Counted from the stretch's first letter, positions 23,645 to 38,600 are shown. The stretch: DNA of 64,000 bases from Pomphorhynchus laevis (GCA_012934845.2 WNNJ02002998.1:1-64000); one strand, 5' to 3'. Notes: generated from the sequence alone by a model not told the origin. A program made the numbers and translations.

Positions 23645-26600
23645 CTTAATAAATTCAATAGTTTAGAGATTTATAGCCAAGGATATTAGGAAAATAATTA
23701 TCTTTATTTTTTGTAAAGAAAAATAATTACAAATAAAATCAATAATAAAAAATGAAAATATGGCTGTTTGCTCTGATAAATAATATTCATTACAAGAATC
23801 AATATAGCTATTTGGTAAAATTGCAATTAATAAAAAATATTGTTTACAGTTCTTAGTTTCATTTCATTTGGGTTTACAATAAAATTGGTAAAAGCTATGA
23901 AAAAAAATCGTCTAAAAATTAAGTCACAAAATGAATAAATTTTATTAACACGAGTTTTTCATTACCCAGAAAATTTTCCTTCAACGAGATTCCGAAATAA
24001 GATAATAAAATAGTATTTGAAAATATTAGTACAAAAGTATATATATGTATATATAATCAATTTTGCTAGATCACACAAGGTGATTTCGAAGCAAAAATCA
24101 GCTGCGATATATCGGTCAAAATATATAAGGCATTAACAGAAAGCTCATTCAATAAGTATTCGATCGTATTCATCCAAAATTTTACTACTATGTCGGTTCA
24201 TTACTAAAGTATCAAATATAGCAAGTATCCTCCAATGGATCTCGGCAACAATTGGTTCAATTCATATGTATATATTCAAATTAAGTTAATATTAATGTTA
24301 AAATTAATATATAAGTTAATATAAAGTTAATATATAAGTTTATGTTATAAACTAGTTTTTGAATAATAAACTTATTGTTGCTTGTATCCTGTTAATTGTA
24401 TTCAATTCAGTTAGCTATATTGAATTGTATGCTGTTATTGTTATTTTAATTTAACATCAACTTCTATCTATTAGAATCCGATTTGAATAAGGATCCATAT
24501 CCTTATTTAGAATAAATTTTAATATTGAAGATAATTTACAAAGCTGATACGATTGCATAAACAAGAAAGTTTTTAAACTTTTCGGCTTTAGCCTTTTTCT
24601 GCAATTAAACTAAATAAGTTAGACAAAATTATTTATTTAGTCACGGCAGTACACAAAGTTTTTTTGAATACTATTACTCAACAAGTAAGTATTCAAATGA
24701 TTCCAGTTTGTGTTTTAATCATTATATGTACGCATGGGTAAAAATGTTAAAGTATAAATGTATTTTTATACATTTTATTAAAGTAAGGTGTATAGTTTTA
24801 ACAGGTTGATTATAGAACCGATATATTTTTTGTAAACTTAAAGATACTCCACTACACTTTTTAAAATATTAAAATCTTTAAAATTTTATGTACATATCAT
24901 TAAAGTAAACTGATATTTTTACATAAGACAACCACCGATAGATTAAGGTCAAATAAGACCATTGTCACCAGAAGTGCCGCTTTATACATAAACAATATAA
25001 TAAGTTAAATAAAATACAATTTGTGTGCATTTACAAAAGTAGAAATTACACTGTAGTGATCACATTATAGGTATAAGTAAGTATAAGTTTAAAATTGTGT
25101 AGAAATTACAATCATTAAAATAGAATTAAAGATAAATGTAAACTCTTAAGCGAAAACTTTTTATGATGAATAACAAATATATTCTTTGTATTAGAATAAG
25201 ATGCACCAGATAATCAAATTTAATCAGAGGAAATACGTCATTTGTGAGTATTGTGGCCGCTGCTATGTTGAATCGAAGAATAGAGGCCGAAACCTGATAG
25301 CATAGCAGTCTCTTCTGATGACATATTATCTTTATTCTAAATAATGTGATATTATTTATCAGTCGTTTCATAAAAATACTAACCTTTAAAGAATTATTTT
25401 CTAAAATAAGGATATTTCCATATTACCGTGTTTTTTTCTTCAATTTTTACAATTTGCATAGAACACAATGTTTTTATTGTCACCATATATGTATATTCAT
25501 ATATTGATATTATATATTTATATATAAATTGATACGGATCAATTCTTTGACCGAATGAAAAACAATCCATTATATTAATCCATGGTGTAATATGACACAT
25601 ATGTAATGCTCGAAAAACAATTTTTAGATTTTATTTGAAAGTGCTATAACTAGTGTATATATATTCTTATTAATTCTTATTATACGTACACGAAACCAAT
25701 GTTCACTGCTTGCGACTCCGAAATAAATTGCGATAAATGCTAACCATATCAGGCAAACCGAGTACATAGTGAATCCAATGTATTTTGCTTCGTTGAAATT
25801 TTCCGGTATTTTCCTTGTTTTAAATGCGTATATTGTACAACAAGCAACCATTATCATATTATAAAGTAAGGATACTGCTATCATATTATTATCCGAATCA
25901 CATGTAAGTATCAAACGTTTACTATCTCTATGAAAATAGTCTATTACTTTGTTAACTCTTGTTGGCTTGATTGCAAACCATATTGTCACAGTAGAAATTT
26001 GAAACGATATAATGAGGAAGCATATCAGCAGCTGAGATCTTGGACTGACAAAACTTGTTTTTTGTGTTGTTTTATTACTTCGGTTGAATATTCTGGATAT
26101 TCTGTTGGTTTTAATCAATAACGCGGACAAGCAAATTGACAATGAAACACTGACACCGAATCGATTAGCACTACATACCACTATGCACGGTTTAGAGACA
26201 AGAAAGAATGTCATTCCGTAACACGCAGTCATACCGAATATTAGTACATAGCATAGCTCACGAGCAGATGCCTTTATTATCGGCGTATTCGAAAAATGGA
26301 TGAAAACAAACAGCAGAATTGAATTAGACAGAAGACCTATTAAAGCTAATACCATTGCTAGAATGGATAACGGATCTTTCAGATTTAGATACTGCGGTTC
26401 CATTTGTACGCACTCCGTTTGATTGTGATTGGTAGTTAGCTCACCTGTACACTCGACGCATGCAGTCCCATTTACTGCAATGTGATGCAATGGGCACGGT
26501 TTACATGTCCAACAACACTTGTTTCTTGCATTTATTCGAATTACACCTGGCGGACATTCCTGCTGACAGTATGAAGGTGGTGCATTTGAAAGTAATTTCC

Positions 26601-29600
26601 AACCAGGAATACCTTTTATTTCATCTGGATGTTGACCGTATTTCGCCCCCGCACTAAGCATCGAACTGCGCTTATCCCAAAATACGATATTATCATAGTC
26701 AAGCAGCAATCTAGATAGCATTCCATATGAATGAAAAGTGAAATAAAGCATTTAAACGTTCTTTGTATAATAAATAAAAAGCCAAGATGTCTAATTACGT
26801 AGTACTAAATTTACAGCAGAATATATGCATTCACAAAGTATTCAAAATATTGATGCTGTCAATTAACAGATTTAATTGTTTGAATTAAAAAGTATTAAAA
26901 TTTACAAGTAAAAAAGTGTTTTATGAAAATATTATAATCTTAATAATAAATTTAGTTGGATGAATACATAATATCATGGTATACATTTGGTTGGCATAAA
27001 ATTGGCATTTGAAAGAACTGTGTCGGACTATGGTGTCGGTTTTCTGGACGCAACACAACATCAAGCAATACTAAAGTACGGTGTATTTTCTCTGAAATAA
27101 TAACACAATGTAACATGAAGTGTATTAAACGCTCAAGTTTTCTATTAGGATTCATTACTTATTATGAATTTTAAATAGTTAATACTAATCCATTATTGAT
27201 AAATAATTATTGGAGCTGGATCAAAGGAAAGAAACGAAATTATTTTTTATATTTAACTAACTTCTGTTTGCATCTTCAGAAAATTACAATGCTTTTTAAA
27301 ATGTACATGCTTATATAAAGAAGTTCAAATAATTAATTAAATTAATAATTAATATTTTAAATTATTGATACTGATCCATTATTGATAAATAATTATTGGA
27401 GCTGGATCAAAGGAAAGAAAAGAAATTATTTTTGTCATTTCGCTAACTTCTCTGTTAGCATCTTCAGAAAATTACTTCAGAGTAATTTTCTGAAGATGCT
27501 AACAGAGAAGTTAGCGAAGTATAAAATTCCTCTTTTCATTGTTTCAGCTCCACTAATTATTTATTATGAATGTTAAATACTCTTAAGTTAAAATTAAGTG
27601 TCCTATTAAATTATAAATGCTTTGATGAACAATTGAGATTAAGAAGAAGGTTCAAATATCTCCGCAGCGCATTTCACCTTTCTGACTGAGTTCTTGAATT
27701 GCCTCACCCAATTCACCATTTCGTTTAGGACGCTGTATCGTTATATTGCATATTAATAAATAACATCTTCGAACACTTTATCAAGCGTCTCTTCCAAGTT
27801 GCGGAAAGCGACTTGGGATATTGCACATTCAAAAAAATTAAAAAGCCAAAACATTTTTGTAAACGTTAATGCAAAAATAGAAAAATTAATCACAATGTCA
27901 AAATTGATTGTTATTAAAATATATTTTACCGGGACATTCTTATTTATATGCCCAATGCATTTAATTTTTATTTGAAACTTGATATTACATACTTAAATAA
28001 CACAAGTAAGGTTGAAATTTACGTGATTAATGAAATTAATATCATTCGTTATCATTAAGACTGTTCGTCGTTACATACTATTTTTATAAAACTTTTACTA
28101 TATTGAATGAAAATTTTCATTACTACCTGTGTTGTCTATCTTGACATTGGTAGGATCCTATTTTCTTGTATTGAAAATCGTTGCTAAATCGATCATACTG
28201 GTATTGAAATATATCATATGAGCTTATTCCATTTCCAACACTATCAAATCTAACCTCTCTACCAGACATGCCTGCAAATGAAATTTACTAAGAATTACTA
28301 ACCAAGTTATATAGCGTTTATTGTAGTATGCTAGTTTTATTAAAAAAATTAGATTAAAATCATTTAATTAAATTTATTTGATCAATTATGTAATTAATTT
28401 AAATTATATTATTTAAAATTAGATTAAATGCAGTAGAAGGGTTAATTTAATAATTTAATTTTTGTAGATAAAGCTGTCGTTTATTCGATTCTTTATTTAA
28501 TCTTAGAAAAGTATTCTTAAAATATATTTTATCATACTTTTGTAGAATACTGACTTTTTTAAATAGAAATAGTTTCAAAATCTAAGTATAAGATCATAAA
28601 TTGAACCGCTGCGTTAAAATAGGAACGAATCAAATGTCTTATTTTGACGACAGATGAAAGACAATTACATTGACGACAAAATGCAAGCCAAGTATTTTTA
28701 CATTCATTATTATTCAAGTCACTATTTATGTAAAAGCTGAATTTTCGAAATAGATAATGGTGCTTATAATAACCTCAGAAAATCGTATTTGGTAACGAAG
28801 ACCTCGTGGTGAAGTAAGTTCATTCGTCAAAATCTATAAATGATATAGGATGAAAAATTCACTATTTCGATTAAAATACACTCGAGGGAAGTATTTTTTG
28901 TATACTCGGCAGGAAATTGTCAAAAACATTATTTAATTAAGTATTAAAACATTTTTCGTTCATATTCGTATCAAATTTCGATTATATTTGATCATTTAAT
29001 TGTTTTTTATCGTTGACAGTTTTTAGTGTTAAATCTATTGTCGTTGGTAGAAGTTGTTACCTGAGTCATTATTTATGGATTAACTCGTAATCCCTAAATT
29101 TGAATAACAAGCATCCAATATCTAAACAGATTGTATTATAAAAATGCAATACCTAAATATGGTATTGTTTATGTATTGTTTATTCCTAAAGAATACATAA
29201 ACACAGTAAAAACCGTAAGCTGTATTTTCACTGTTGTGAGCATATTCGTTGCTTGTTTACCAAATTACGCATAAATTCTGTACTTCGGTATATAAGCCAA
29301 ATATAAACCAGCATTTCGGCGACAAGGAGTTCAGCAGAAACAGTAACAGGACCGAAACACGAAATATAGGCGTGGACTCACTGCTGATGAGGCCCAGCCG
29401 CGCTGATTGTAGTGTACAGTGATGTTGATAGGATTGAAAAAATCACACAAGGAAAATATGAAACCGACTAATGAAGTAATACGGCTCGTGTAAGCAACGA
29501 ATATTGACAATAGTAAAAAGATAACTTACGGTTTAATGTTTGATAAACAATTCGTATAAAAACGAAATAATAATGAAAATTCGCTCTTGGTTGGTTCGAA

Positions 29601-32600
29601 TTGTGAATAATAGTTTTCACCAACACCAACTATAGGCCACATAAATTGTGTAATTTGGTATATAAGCCAAATACAAACTAACATTTTGTCGACAAGGAAT
29701 TCTGCAGAAACAGTAACAGACCGAAACACGCAATGAGGGCGTGGGCTCACCTCTAATGAGGCCCACCCACTCTGATTGTAGTGTACAGTGATGTTGATAG
29801 GATTGAAAGAATCACGAAGGGAAAATATGAAACCGATCAATGAAAGAAACACATTGTATTATTTTAATCAGCGAACCGTGTAAGTCTATGATTTTATTAT
29901 TTTTCGTAATAATGGAATACCATTGTACTTAGAATTTGATCTGCATTATATTGCGTGGAAGAAAATGATCTGTAATATAAAGGATATCGTATCTTTTTGA
30001 AAGATTTCTTGTATAGTAAAGCTGGTAATTGATTTATTTTATTTATAAGCAACAAAGGACATAGTGGATATCACGTGAATTTAATTCACGTACTCAATTG
30101 TAATATAATTTCAATATCTTAATCCTAATACATAGTTATTTTTATGAACTATTAATTAGTTCATAAAGATAAAAATGGTTAAAATAATTTTAATAATAAA
30201 TTATCCTGATTGCAACAAGTATTGATACTATCATATAAGCATTTAAAAATTAAAGTATAAAATACGTCGACTCAATTTAATGATTTATTCGAATAAAAAA
30301 TATTTAAATGAATATGTTAAAACATCTCGAAAATTAGCAGTACATATTTTTCTAAATACACATTCAATTGATGCATTTAATTATCAATTATTGTAATACT
30401 GTATATTCCAAAAGTCTCAATAATATACAATGCAACTAAAACAAAAAATAGTCATCAAACCGATTTCTTACTGGTAAATGACACATTTCTAATTTCATCC
30501 TGAAGATATTTTCCTTTAACGTGCTTAAACTTCGAACAGTATTTACCATCTGCGCAAATAGTCGTCAAAATGTTTTCGATTGCAATAGCAGTCGCAAAAA
30601 CTGCATCTATTACGAAATGAACGAAACTTTCCTGGGAATGAAGCCATGGTTCAGCAGAATGTTCTTTACCTTAAAATATAAAGGATTAATGATAAAACTG
30701 GTAAGTTGTAGTCAATTGCAGTTATATTTTAATATTTAAAATAGTAATAAAATATTAACAATATTTAAAATTTATAAAATATTTTCGAAAGTTTGTAAAT
30801 TTATAGGAATGAAGAAAGGGGTAAAAGGTTTTATTTTAAAAATTCACAATATTTCGATTGCTCTTCCAATCATCTCCAGAAAATTATAAGTTTTTTAATT
30901 ATATTTAATCAAATATATATTCATTTTTTTGATTACGTTATATTTTTGATTATATAGATTTTTGATAATCATTTGATGTTTTTCTGATGTTTTTATCTGA
31001 TGTTTTTCATTATATATTCATCTGATGTATTATAAACAAAATTTATACATTCCCAGGTTAACTTGTAAATCAGATCAGCTAAATGAGTCTACGTATTTTA
31101 TACTATTTATAAATTAAAAATAAAGATAAATAATTATAAATAATTATGTAAGATTTTATACAATTTATATTTATATAACGATAATATTTATTATTAAAAT
31201 TAAAAATAAAAATCAATTTTTATGAATTGACATATAAATAATAAAGGATGTAGTCGGATAAGGAAGGGAGGCCATAAGATGTTACTGCTATGTTATCAGG
31301 TTTCGGCCCCAATTTCACAACCCAACATAGCAGCGGGGCCAAATACATGCTAATGAGATATTTCCTCTGGTAAAATTTGATTATCTAGTTTATCTTATTC
31401 TAATACCAAGTATATTTTTTATTATTCATAGAATTTTTTCGCTTAATAGTTTAAATTTATTTTTAATAATATTCTGTCGATTTATATATTGTAAATTTAA
31501 CATTTTAAAATATTAAATAAATACAACTAAGAACCAATTTGAGAACGTCACCATTCAGCATAGATTCTGGAGTTGAACTTAAATAAGGGCATGAGGCGTT
31601 ATCAAGAAGTATGACTCAATCAATCTATATTTAGTAGTGAAGACTAAATAATCATTAAATAAACTGAATTCAACCCCCAAATAGCGGAATTACATCCCTA
31701 ACATCTATTGATTAACATGTAGCGCAATGTAGCAAACCAGTTTAAAAAATTAACATTCGAAATAACTTGCAAATGAAATCAGGAAGACGCTGAATCGATA
31801 AGCAAATATTGAGGATAAACGAATAAGTGAGCGTTATTAGCTTCCAATATCAGATTATGTTTTTTATCTTTTTAAAGTGATCGATTAGTAATAATTATAA
31901 TGACGTATCGCTCTGTGATACGTAAAGGTTTTTGTAATATTGTTCGATGTTTAATATCAGTATATATCAAACATGATATCAGTTTATATCAGTTAATATC
32001 AATTTGATATCAATTAATATTAATAGATGTAATTGGAATACATGCGAATAGAAACTATATATATAATAGTAGTGCACTGATGTGCTGAATAGACAACGGT
32101 CTAGGATTTCATACGAAATACGGCATTTATACTAAACGGTGTTGCTTGATAGACTGGACTTCGATTCACGACTTTCAGTCACCATGTCACTTCTAGACGA
32201 CCACTTCAGCATCGAAATAATGAGTACCCGGCAACACTCATCAGTAGAATGAGGTACACACTGGTCGTTTCGATTGCCTGTGTGACATTGTGAATAAAGG
32301 CGTTTCCGACACTTTGCTTAATTGTCTGAGGCTTAAGCTCTTAACCAGATCGAATTGCTGTGCGGACCATCCTTTATCACTAGGCAGGGTTGTTGCTGAA
32401 TTGTCGCTGCACTCGTTGGATCCTAAATGGATGCGGCAGGTATAATAGTAGTGCACGGATGTGCTGAGTAAACAACGGTCCAGGATTTCTTACGAAATAC
32501 GGCATTTATACTAAATGATGTTGCTTGATAGACTGGACTTCGATTCACGACTTTCAGTCACCATGTCACTTCTAGACGACCACTTCAGCATCGAAATGAT

Positions 32601-35600
32601 GAGTACATCCGTGCACTACTATTATACCTGCCGCATCCATTAAGGATCCAACGAGTGCAGCGACAATTCAGCAACAACCTCTGCCTAGTGTTAAAGGATG
32701 GTCCGCACAGCAATTCGATCTGGTTAAGAGCGTAAGCCTCAGACAATTAAGCAAAGTGTCGGAAACGCCTTTATTCACAATGTCACACAGGCAACCGAAA
32801 CGACCAGTGTGTACCTCATTCTACTGATGAGTGTTGCCGGTACTCATCATTTCGATGCTGAAGTAGTCGTCTAGAAGTGACATGGTGACTAAAAGTCGTG
32901 AATCGAAGTCCAGTCTATCAAGCAACACCGTTTAGTATATATATAAGAAAGGAAGCATCACCGCCTGGGATCCTCATAAGATCAATAAATAAATTAGATA
33001 TGTGATTCCACCAGGACTGTCTATTACACCTATCTGCCTCTTTCTATATATAGAGAATTTCGTGCTTCACCACTACAAGACGGCATACCGTTTCGGCTTT
33101 GAAAAGCCTCACCAGTTGCAGCACATACAATGAATACACATGAAAAACATACTATATATAAATCAAAGCAGAAAGAATTCACTATATGCTAATTGCATAT
33201 TTATTACACTGAAAAGAATTCACTGCATTGTATTGACTTCGAAAGTGAAAGCTACGTGATGCAATTAGCATATAGTGAATTCTTTCTACTTTAATCTATA
33301 TATAGTATGTTTTTCATAACTCCGCCATGGCCGGTCTCAAGCCCGTGCTGAGAAAGAAGTAGGGTTGGCGATAGAGTTCGTGACAAGCCAGTCGTAAAAC
33401 AAAACCGTCGCATCAACAGTACGAAATGGTGTCTCAATGAACTTACCGAATTAGCGACTACGATGGTAGAGCCGCGTTCTCCGACAAACGAACATCAACC
33501 ATCAATAAGGCCCATTAGGGTGACAGTGAAAAAAGCAAACTCCGTAACGAAGCGGAACAAACGCTGAAGAAAAAGAAAAAGATAGTATGTTTTTTATGTG
33601 TATTCATTGTATGTGCAGCAACTGATGGGGCTTCTTAAAGCCGAAACGTTATGCCGTCTTGCAGTGATGAAGCACGAAACTATCTATATATAGAAAGAGG
33701 CAGATAGGTGTAATAGCCAGTCCAGATTGAATCACATCTCCAATTTATTTATTGATCTTCTGAGGATCCCAGGCGTCGGTGCTTCCTTTCTTGTTTATTT
33801 TATCGATTAATAAATTATCCTGCTGATGTCTATTATACTGAAAAGAATTCACTGTATTGCATTGACTTTGAAAGCGAAAGCTACGTCATGCAATTAGCAT
33901 ATAGTAAATTCTTTCTGCTTTAATCCACATATAGTATGTTTTTCATGTGTATTCATTGTATGTGCTGCAACTGATGAGGCTTCTCAGAGCCGAAACGGTA
34001 TGCCGTATTGCAGTGATGAATCACTAAATTCTCTATATATAGAAAGAGGCAGATAGGTGTAATAGCCAGTCCTGATTGAATCACATCTCCAATTTATTTA
34101 TTGATCTTATTAGGATCCCAGGCGTCGGTGCTTCCTTTCTTGTTTATTTTATCGATCAATAAATTATCCTGCTGATGTCTATTATCTTGAAAAGAATTCA
34201 CTGTATTGCATTGACTTTGAAAGCGAAAGCTACGTCATGCAATTACATATAGTAAATTCTTTCTGCTTTAATCCACATATAGTGTTTTTTATGTGTATTC
34301 ATTGTATATGCTGCAACTGATGAGACTTCTCAGAGCCGAAACGGTATGCCGTATTGCAGTGATGAATCACTAAATTCTCTCTATATATAGAAAGAGGCAG
34401 ATAGGTGTAACAGACAGTCCTGGTTGAATCACATCTTTAATATAGTGAGGAAAATCGCTTGGAACTGTAGTCCAGCAGCCCAAACTGGCTACGATTGATT
34501 TTTAATCTATATTTGCTGCTAGATAACTGGATTTCGATCATCAGCTCCATCAGTTTAATGTATTACTTCGAGACGTGCCTAACCACCCATATTATATAAT
34601 ACATTTATATTTTCATATAGTTTTCATATTTGATAATATATGTACTTTCAAGTAATGAATATATTAAGTCTAAATAATATAATTATAAATTTTTAATTTT
34701 AAAAACTTAGTTATCGAATAATAAAATAGTAGTTATATTTTTTAAAGACAAAAACGAATTTCAAAATCTTCTATTATACGTTCCATATTGTTTAATATAC
34801 ATGTCTTCATAGTAATGAATACATATTATTCTTATTAAGCAATAATAACCTGAACATGTTCTAGTGTGTTCTTGATTTCTGTCCTTTGGTGATTGATCGT
34901 TACTCGACAAATAGTCTCTTCGACGTGTGGAGATTTTACATTTATATTCTTCTTCCCAATATTCCTTAAACCAAGGGTTAACTGCATACATATATGGATC
35001 TAGTTGACGGAAATAATTGTCGAATTCTGAAAGAAACTAAAGTTATATTGAAACAACACGTAATCATATTTAATGTAATCAAATAATGAGGGTTTATATT
35101 GTAGGAACGAAATCTATATACATTAGAAAACCAATTTATAAGCAACATTTTGAATAATGTCTCGTCAATCGGTAAAATTGCTAATTAACTGATAGCTAAA
35201 TATCAAACGATACTTAGAAAAATGATTTAGATGTGATGACATTGACTTTCAAGACAGATTTTTGTATTTTTTATCTTTATTTTATAAAAACCTATACCAT
35301 ATTTCTATACTGTCAAAATTTTAAATATTCGCAAATTTGATTAAGAATCTTAGCTGCGTGTTGCAAATATTTTATTTATTGTCCAATAAATGAGCACGGA
35401 GAATTACGTCCTATAAACATATATAATTATTAGATGAATTATTTCCTGTTTGAGTGAATACCATTTAAACGATTAAGAGTGTAACAATATTACCGATATT
35501 GTCGATGTTCATATTAATGCACAGTAATATCTGATTCAATATAACTATTAAAACAGAAAATAAAACTATACTAGAATAAATCAATACTAAAATTCAAAAT

Positions 35601-38600
35601 TGCATAAAAATACAATAAAACCTAGGTTCATCATATGTATCGCATTAAAATGTACATTAAAATACTTCTCAGTTTAAATGAATAAAATACTTAGAGCAAT
35701 TAAAAGCACTTTAAAAATATTGTAAGGTAATCGAAATTAATACTGATATAAAACACTATTTCAGTATTGATTCCACAAAAGAATTTTTAAAACACATACA
35801 AGGAATGAATTTTCAGAATATAAATACGTACGATTTTTGTACGCTTTATACAAATCTAGATTTAGCGGATATTAAAAATGCATTAGTAAAATTAATTAAT
35901 CTTATATTCGGAAAATGATATACATATATAGGTTATAATAACTATAACGCCTATCTAACAAAAATTAAACCATCAAATAAATATAAATATATGTTTAATA
36001 AATCAAAATTATTTAAAAGTAGGGACAAATAAAAAGTATTTATTTAGATAGCTAAATAAAAGGTATTTATTTAGACAAATAAAAGGTATTCCAATGGGAG
36101 TTAATAGTTGCCAAATTATAGCTGACTTATTTTTAAGCTATATAGAATATGAATTTGATCATAGCTGTGTAAAAAATAAATCTAAATTATATGAAGATAT
36201 TAAATATGTTTCGATACATTGATGATATAAGTGTATTTAATTCTAGCAATTTTTATTCAATAAGCGAACAAATTTATCCAGGTAGCCTTATTCTTAATAA
36301 AACCAATATTAATGATAAAGAAAGTATATATCTTGATATGAGCATTAAATTAACATCAATTAAAACTACTTTTAATTTATATCGTAAAGATGAACATATT
36401 TAAATTTACAAGAAACATATTTTTGCATGAGCATTCATGCATACCATATAATATAAAATATAATACATTGAATAATGAAATTTTAAGAATTGCAACAATA
36501 TGTAATGATATTGGCTTTCTTCAAAATCATTTAAATAATTTAATAGATACATATTTTAAACTAGGTTACTATAAAAATAAAATCAAATAGAAAATCGTAA
36601 AATATATAAATCAACTAAATATTATTAAAAACAAATTTAAACTCTTCAGCTGCAAATTTTTATTGATAATAAATAACATACTTTGTATTAGAATAAGATA
36701 CTAAATAATCGAATTTCATCAGAGGAAATACATCATTAGCATGTATTTTACCCAGAGGAATATGGGCCGAAACCTGATAACATAGAGCTCCTCTTGATGA
36801 CCTATAATCTTTATTCATCTATATTGTATACTTTTTATTGATTAATTCATAAAAATCGAATTATAAATGCATACCTTATAAAATTATAGTTATATAAAAT
36901 CTGCAGATTAGAATATTTATTTTTAGACTTAGTACAAAATACGTAAACTCAGTTAGCTGATCTAAATTATTATACCTGAAGTTATAAATAAGATCTATCA
37001 AAGTTTGAGAACTTCTACTAAATTTGACCCTTTATATGTATTTACTTTATGATTTGTCTTAGGCGTCAAAATTCGAATCCCTTATAATTCAGCGGTTTGC
37101 ATTCCAAAAAAACTTCCAATTGAAACCAATGCTTATTTGAATACGACGATATAAACAAGAAATGAGGAACCTTTATTGAAGTAAAGGCAACACTAGCAAT
37201 GTTCACTCTCCAAAAAAACCTCAGAAAAGATTTTAATGTTCTCATATGTCATTTTAAAAATAATAACGATATAACCGCAGTTATTAAAGGCATAAACTGA
37301 CACATTTTTACCTTCTTTGAATCTAAACATCATCGACATTATTTTATTAGCTATGCGTCGCTAAAAGGCTTAATCTATTTTCTAAGCAGATATGCGAATT
37401 CGTAACCGGCCTCAGTCAAATTATTTTTTGGAATCATTCACATTGTGAAGACATTGCGTTTGCTCTTTCTCTCTTTCAGCATCTTTAATGCAATATTTCG
37501 TGACTCATATTTTAATTTGGCGTATTTATTGTTCCTATGAGTTCTATAATGTTAATGTGCATTGTATTTCTTAATTTATGTATAGCTTACAACGTTATTT
37601 TTGAAAATCTCCATTTGTTCCTTTAAATTGGAATTTAGTTATAGTATGGAATTATAAAGAAACGACAATTTTTATTATTCGAGAAAAAGGGCCAGTCCAA
37701 TATTTCAATAGCTGCTGCTATCAGCAGGAACAGTAAAATAAAACTATACTAGAATAAATAAAACTATACTAGAATAAATAAAACTATACTAGAATAAACT
37801 ATACTAGAATGATAGCAGCAGCTATTAAAAATTGGACTGGACCATTTTCTAGAATAATAGAAATTGTTGTTTCTTTAATTCCATACTATAAATAAATACA
37901 ATAAATACAATGTTATATTTACAATGTTCTATTTTTCAACGTTCTATTTAATTTTTTCGACATGGCAAGGGCTTCAATTTAACCTGAACTTTAATTTGAA
38001 AGTAACTATGCTTATTTCTGAAGTTCACCATTAATAATCAGAGAATGTAACGTGGAAAAGATATTAAATTAATTATCCTCTCTCCTTTGATCCAGATCCA
38101 ATAATTATAAGTTAAATTTGTTATTTTTAAATTGATGAATGCCAGTGAATGATCGCCACCGAAATTTATTAACATCTGGTTTCCAACAGATGCAGAAGAA
38201 GGACTCACTTTACGCTTCAGAAAATGGCTACATATGGTTTTAAGGCCGTTGTAACATTATTCTTGTATAAATAGTATTTTTATGACTGATATTATTTTCC
38301 GAGATTTATTTTACCGGTCAAATTTGAACACTCTATAATTTCGTGGATATGCATTTACAAGAAACATCAAATAAAACAAATGCTTATATTTTATTTAGCA
38401 CACGATGGTGTAAATAGAAATATTAGTCGTTTTTGTGTATATGTGACAACATAATGTCATCGTTAGTTCATCTTAAGAATAACATGCTATTTTACACCAT
38501 GAAATCATCAGCAATAATTACAAAATTAGAAATGTTGTTTGGATGATGTATTGGCGTCATCATGATCATCAGTCAATGATAAAAATTGCATCATATAAAT

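Larger units (their letters stand above)
29280..29850 (+). repeat. family F tandem pair, 369-bp unit (receptor intron 6)
   Basis: Two copies; the GAAA boxes at 29354 and 29723 are 369 bp apart. Each carries the permuted hammerhead and a 3' part GTTGATAGGATTGAA. They lie antisense to the receptor. Confidence 0.8.
32090..32940. repeat. family E repeats, minus units then an inverted plus unit (receptor intron 5)
   Basis: About one and a half minus units (TGTTGCTTGATAGACTGG at about 32140 and 32519) face a plus copy from about 32620 to 32935, giving a large foldback. Confidence 0.8.
32945..34440. repeat. array D: 346-349-bp tandem repeats, one hammerhead per unit
   Basis: Plus-strand cores are at 33622, 33971 and 34317 (spacing 349 and 346 bp). 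An inverted unit on the left carries a core at 33115-33109. An RTE-derived insertion interrupts the array. Confidence 0.88.

Noticed and set aside
31286-31340. HDV-like ribozyme
   Set aside because: The strand order of the two interleaved helices is similar, but there is no P4 or P3 hairpin and no identifiable catalytic C. I call it only a pseudoknot.
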